From: Rickettsia typhi
Lineage (GTDB): Bacteria; Pseudomonadota; Alphaproteobacteria; Rickettsiales; UBA1997
DNA: 10,187 nucleotides
Assembly (NCBI GenBank): GCA_945903615.1
Contig: CAMDOL010000049.1
Span: 1 to 10,187 of the forward strand
Reading direction: 5' to 3'
Shown here: piece after piece, positions 7,393-10,187 of the stretch
How the letters are laid out: every line of letters begins with the position of its first letter
Numbering within the stretch: the stretch's first letter is position 1
Program-made: the position numbers and the translations under genes
The notes under the pieces: model-generated
Told to the model about the DNA's origin: nothing
Databases searched by the model: none
Seen by the model: only the letters and a program-made list of their open reading frames with translations

Positions 7393-7429
7393 TTTAGTCT
7401 TAGTCAAATTCAATCGACTAATGACTAAA
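7393..7429 (+). terminator. hairpin after leuD, probable terminator
   Basis: TTTAGTC-TTAGTC (7393-7405) pairs with GACTAA-T-GACTAAA (7416-7429), forming 13 base pairs with a single bulged T (7422) and a 10-base loop. It starts 2 bases after the leuD stop and is followed by ATTTTAA. The stem is AT-rich and the T run short, so it may be a modest Rho-independent terminator or an mRNA 3'-end stabiliser, separating leuD from fabI. Confidence 0.6.
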
Positions 7430-7455
7430 ATTTTAACCTTAAAAAATTTTATAAA

Positions 7456-8271
7456 ATGACAATATTACAAGGAAAAAAAGGTTTGATTATGGGAGTTGCC
7501 AATAATCGTTCAATTGCTTGGGGCATTGCACAAGAGGCAAAAAAATATGGTGCTGATTTAGCATTTACCTATCAAGGTGAAGCTTTACAAAAAAGAGTTG
7601 AGCCTTTAGCTGCTTCACTTGGTTCTAATATTGTTTTGCCTTGCGATGTCACTGATCAAAATTCAATTGATGCAGTTTTTGCTGAGTTAGAAAAAAAATG
7701 GGGCAAATTAGATTTTATTGTTCATGCCATCGCCTATTCTGATAAAGAAGAATTGCGCGGCAGATTCATTGATACTACTCCTGGAAATTTTGTTAATACA
7801 ATGAATATTTCTTGCTATTCTTTAGTTGCAGTTTGTAAATCTGGCGAAGAGTTGATGAAAAAAGCTGGCGGCGGATCAGTGATCACTCTGAGCTATTATG
7901 GCGCTGAAAAAGTAGTTCCTCATTACAATGTTATGGGCGTTGCCAAAGCTGCTTTGGAAGCCAGCGTTAGATATTTGGCTGCAGATTGTGGCAAAGATAA
8001 AATTCGCGTTAACGCTATCTCTGCAGGACCAGTTAAAACTTTGGCTGCAAGTGGCATTGGTGATTTTAGATATATTTTTAAATGGAACGAGTGGAACTCA
8101 CCTTTAAAAAGAAATATTGATTTAGAAGATGTTGGTGGTGCTGGTGTATTTTTGCTTAGTGAGCTTGGAAGCGGCGTAACTGGTGAAGTTCTCCATGTTG
8201 ATGCTGGTTATCATGTTGTGGGTATGAAGGCAATTGACGCTCCAGATATTGCTTTAGTGAAAGAAGAATAA
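7456..8271 (+). CDS. fabI: enoyl-[acyl-carrier-protein] reductase (NADH) FabI
   Basis: 271 residues, near the E. coli length of 262. FabI reduces trans-2-enoyl-ACP to acyl-ACP, the last step of each fatty-acid elongation cycle, in the cytoplasm. It is a divergent SDR: the nucleotide loop is GVANNRSIAWGIA (13-25), CDV is at 63-65, and the active site is Tyr147, Tyr157 and Lys164 in the YxxxxxxK spacing (YNVMGVAK) that separates FabI from classical SDRs. The substrate loop TLAASGIGDF (195-204) is intact. The segment HAIAYSDKEELRGRF (from residue 90) is the alphaproteobacterial form and puts Ala at the position of E. coli Gly93. The last 15 residues extend past the GYHVVGM motif, as in rhizobial homologues. 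The gene lies between two hairpins and may be its own transcription unit. There is no Shine-Dalgarno. Confidence 0.97.
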   Translation: MTILQGKKGLIMGVANNRSIAWGIAQEAKKYGADLAFTYQGEALQKRVEPLAASLGSNIVLPCDVTDQNSIDAVFAELEKKWGKLDFIVHAIAYSDKEELRGRFIDTTPGNFVNTMNISCYSLVAVCKSGEELMKKAGGGSVITLSYYGAEKVVPHYNVMGVAKAALEASVRYLAADCGKDKIRVNAISAGPVKTLAASGIGDFRYIFKWNEWNSPLKRNIDLEDVGGAGVFLLSELGSGVTGEVLHVDAGYHVVGMKAIDAPDIALVKEE

Positions 8272-8277
8272 AAAAAA

Positions 8278-8314
8278 TAATGATCAATGGTTAATGATTT
8301 ACCATTGATCATTA
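8278..8314. repeat. perfect 14-bp palindrome between fabI and gmk
   Basis: TAATGATCAATGGT (8278-8291) is perfectly complementary to ACCATTGATCATTA (8301-8314) across a 9-base loop, TAATGATTT. Six A's precede the stem on the + strand and no T run follows it, so on the + strand it is not a classical intrinsic terminator; read on the - strand the stem is followed by a T-rich run. The loop bases 8292-8299 are also complementary to 8314-8321, so an H-type pseudoknot is geometrically possible. Likely roles are an mRNA 3' stabiliser for fabI, a bidirectional terminator, or a small palindromic repeat element. Confidence 0.75.
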
Positions 8315-8327
8315 ATCATTAAACACA

Positions 8328-8951
8328 ATGCTTAGCTCCCCTTACTTAATTATCATCTCCTCTCCCTCCGGCGCTGGCAAATCAACGTTGTGCAAGATGC
8401 TGGTTGAAAGACGCCACAATATTAAATTATCAATCTCAGCAACCACCAGAAAACCAAGACAATCAGAAATTGATGGGCAACATTATTTTTTTATCTCAAG
8501 AGAGAAATTTGCCAAGATGTTAACAAATGATCAGTTCCTTGAATATGCGCAAGTTTTTGATAATCAATACGGAACTCCCAAAAAAGAAGTTGATAGACAT
8601 TTAAAAAATAACAACTCAGTTTTGTTTGATATTGACTGGCAAGGCGCTAGACAAATATTTAATCAATTTGATAAAAAACAAGTAGTTAGTTTTTTTATCC
8701 TCCCACCATCAATGGAAGAATTGCACAGCAGATTACAAACTAGAGCTGAAGATAGCGAAGAAGTGGTTTTAAAAAGAATGCAGAAAGCCAAAGATGAAAT
8801 GAGCCACTTTAATGAATATGATCATGTGCTGATTAATAAAAATTTAGAAGAGACCTATCAAAAAATTATTGATTTAATTTACTCTCCCAAAAATTTAAAT
8901 CCAACAAGCAAAGAGGAGATGGCCTCTTTTGTTAAAAAACTTCTAAAATAA
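8328..8951 (+). CDS. gmk: guanylate kinase
   Basis: 207 residues, the same size as E. coli Gmk. It transfers phosphate from ATP to GMP to give GDP, an essential step in guanine nucleotide supply in the cytoplasm. The P-loop is SSPSGAGKST (11-20). The GMP-binding region follows with SISATTRKPR (35-44) and DGQHYFF (49-55); then come YGTPKKEV, the Walker-B-like VLFDIDWQGARQI (98-110), and the lid with RLQTRAEDSEE and RMQKAKDEM. All family hallmarks are present and uninterrupted. The ATG lies 14 bases after the palindrome's right arm and has no Shine-Dalgarno. The downstream DedA gene begins 5 bases after its stop, so the two are probably co-transcribed; this pairing looks lineage-specific rather than functional. 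Confidence 0.97.
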   Translation: MLSSPYLIIISSPSGAGKSTLCKMLVERRHNIKLSISATTRKPRQSEIDGQHYFFISREKFAKMLTNDQFLEYAQVFDNQYGTPKKEVDRHLKNNNSVLFDIDWQGARQIFNQFDKKQVVSFFILPPSMEELHSRLQTRAEDSEEVVLKRMQKAKDEMSHFNEYDHVLINKNLEETYQKIIDLIYSPKNLNPTSKEEMASFVKKLLK

Positions 8952-8956
8952 AATCA

Positions 8957-9577
8957 ATGATATCTTTATCCCATTATTTTCAGCTTGCTTTGGATTACTT
9001 GGTTTTCCTGATCGACAACATTGGCTATGGAGGAATTTTTATTGGAATGTTTTTGGAAAGCACCTTCATTCCAATTCCTAGTGAAATTATAATGATCCCC
9101 GTTGGTATCGCCGCCGCCTATGGAAAATTTAATCTTCATTTGGCAATTTTTGTTGGAGTGGTTGGAAATCTTCTCGGAGCAATATTTAATTACTACATCG
9201 CTATCCATTATGGTCGACCAATTTTAGATAAAATTGGTAAATATTTCTTTATCAAAAAAGCAACTATTTTAAGCATTGAGAAATTTTTTGCGAAGCACGG
9301 TTCTTTTTCAACTTTTACCGGCAGATTAATTCCGGGGGTTCGCCACTACATCTCTCTTCCAGCTGGCATTGCCAGAATGCATTTTGGCAAATTCTGTTTT
9401 TATACCACAGCAGGATCAGCTTTGTGGGTAACAATTCTAACTTATATGGGCTATTTAATCGGCGAGAATAAAGAACTTATCAAAGAATATTTGCACATCG
9501 CCATCCTCATTTGCATCTCCATTTGTCTAACTATAACCCTATTCTACACTTGGTTCACAAAATCTAGAAAAATCTAG
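8957..9577 (+). CDS. DedA family membrane protein
   Basis: 206 residues with several hydrophobic segments and re-entrant-type loops, the usual size for DedA/SNARE-associated (PF09335) proteins. The family signatures are present: FLESTFIPIPSE (32-43), with Glu34, followed by a Gly-rich stretch; GNLLG (70-74); FFAKHGSFSTFTGRLIPGVRHY (110-131), with the key Arg123 and Arg129; and LPAGIARM (134-141). Some members recycle undecaprenyl phosphate across the inner membrane or support membrane homeostasis; which activity this one has cannot be read from sequence. The acidic and arginine residues important in studied members are conserved, so it is likely functional. It begins 5 bases after gmk, without a Shine-Dalgarno. 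Confidence 0.92.
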   Translation: MISLSHYFQLALDYLVFLIDNIGYGGIFIGMFLESTFIPIPSEIIMIPVGIAAAYGKFNLHLAIFVGVVGNLLGAIFNYYIAIHYGRPILDKIGKYFFIKKATILSIEKFFAKHGSFSTFTGRLIPGVRHYISLPAGIARMHFGKFCFYTTAGSALWVTILTYMGYLIGENKELIKEYLHIAILICISICLTITLFYTWFTKSRKI

Positions 9578-9615
9578 TATTCATAGCAATAAAATTACCT
9601 TAACTTAACAACTTA

Positions 9616-10187
9616 ATGTATAACAATCTTATGAAAACCCTTAAAATTTTCAACCATCAATTAGTTGATGGAAAAATACCACAAGATTTACTAACCAATG
9701 ACATTACCGAGCTAGATCTTTTTGGGTGCACAAATCTAAAATTCTTACCAGAAGAGCTGCCAAGTAGCCTTACTGAGATAGATTTGAGAGGGTGTAGAAA
9801 CCTTAAATATACCCCTCAATCAATGGCTAGATTAAATGCGCTACTAAATGCTGGCTGTTCTGTGGAATATCCGCAGCATTTTGGGAGACATATGAAAGAC
9901 GCCGCCACAAACACTTTAGATGAGGCAATTAAAAAATATACACAAAGCAATACAGATGTAGCACCACCAAAAAACATAAATACATTATTAGGGCGCTATC
10001 TTACAGAGGACATTTATTCCCGCTATCCCAATGATTCCCTCTCTCACTCTCAAAAGAAATTTTTTAAAGATATTGCCAAATCTGTAATGCCAATATTAAA
10101 AGTTTTTACCGAAAATCCAAACCACCTAGAATGGGCAGAGGAAATTGCAGGACATTATTTACAGGGATGCGTTAATCAGCCAGTTGT
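9616..10187 (+). CDS. leucine-rich-repeat protein, N-terminal part (runs off the right end)
   Basis: An open frame from ATG 9616 (or in-frame ATG 9631) continues uninterrupted to the window edge, giving 185 full codons counted from 9631. Residues about 25-63 (from 9631) hold two 22-residue leucine-rich repeats: ITELDLFGCTNLKFLPEELPSS, then LTEIDLRGCRNLKYTPQ. The LPxxLP..SLTxLxL pattern is the short bacterial LRR type found in YopM, IpaH and SspH effectors. There is no signal peptide, so the protein looks cytoplasmic or secreted by a specialised system (inference). The rest, to residue 185, is charged and helical, with WAEEIAGHYLQGCVNQPV at the visible end; I do not recognise this domain. Leu CTA (six) and Gly GGG (four) codons are more frequent here than in the neighbouring fabI and gmk genes, a mild hint of different origin. 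The C-terminal domain that would define its function is outside the window. Confidence 0.75.
   Translation, partial: MYNNLMKTLKIFNHQLVDGKIPQDLLTNDITELDLFGCTNLKFLPEELPSSLTEIDLRGCRNLKYTPQSMARLNALLNAGCSVEYPQHFGRHMKDAATNTLDEAIKKYTQSNTDVAPPKNINTLLGRYLTEDIYSRYPNDSLSHSQKKFFKDIAKSVMPILKVFTENPNHLEWAEEIAGHYLQGCVNQPV

Noticed and set aside
7723..7767. FabI Ala at the position of E. coli Gly93, which could suggest triclosan tolerance
   Set aside because: Ala is the usual residue in the alphaproteobacterial HAIA form of FabI, so it is a lineage trait and not evidence of selected resistance.
8966..9208. 80-codon open frame on the - strand
   Set aside because: Fully antisense to the DedA gene, which has its conserved motifs; no ribosome-binding site or homology is apparent.
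9616..10187. NEL-type E3 ubiquitin ligase assignment for the LRR gene
   Set aside because: The catalytic CxD motif is not visible in the part present, and the helical region was not recognisable as NEL, so only the LRR region is claimed.

Overview
The window is AT-rich (about one third G+C in the lines I counted by hand) and tightly packed, with every recognisable gene on the + strand. The protein variants point to an alphaproteobacterium. FabI carries the HAIA-Y-SDK-ELRGR signature, Mfd has the DEEQHFGV helicase motif, and there is an upstream cluster of MFS transporter, DUF3833 lipoprotein and SDR. Low G+C, single-gene leuD and a leucine-rich-repeat protein at the right end fit a host-associated or reduced-genome lineage (Rickettsiales- or Holosporales-like). 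I cannot fix the genus from sequence alone, and a free-living AT-rich alphaproteobacterium is not excluded.

Layout. Positions 1-96 may be the last codons of a gene entering from the left. 156-2690 is a three-gene operon with overlapping ends: GPH-type MFS permease, DUF3833 lipoprotein, short-chain dehydrogenase. In other proteobacteria these families commonly sit beside a CFA-like methyltransferase, a FAD oxidoreductase and DUF1365/DUF2878 proteins, which suggests membrane-lipid modification. 2757-6272 is the full-length transcription-repair coupling factor mfd. 6269-6787 is a degenerate-looking stretch: a small ORF overlapping the mfd stop, an in-frame TAG, another 65 sense codons, and then an intergenic segment with a motif resembling an insertion-sequence end.

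6788-9577 holds four housekeeping genes: leuD (leucine biosynthesis), fabI (last step of fatty-acid elongation), gmk (GMP to GDP) and a DedA membrane protein closely following gmk. fabI is bracketed by two long AT-rich hairpins. 9616-10187 is the start of a gene that runs off the right edge. It begins with two leucine-rich repeats of the kind seen in YopM/IpaH-type bacterial effectors, followed by an unrecognised helical region.

Functionally, the left operon, FabI and DedA all concern lipid or envelope metabolism; Mfd, LeuD and Gmk are unrelated housekeeping functions. The least explained parts, and the best places to look for something new, are 6269-6787 and the right-end LRR gene. None of the recognisable start codons has a good Shine-Dalgarno sequence.
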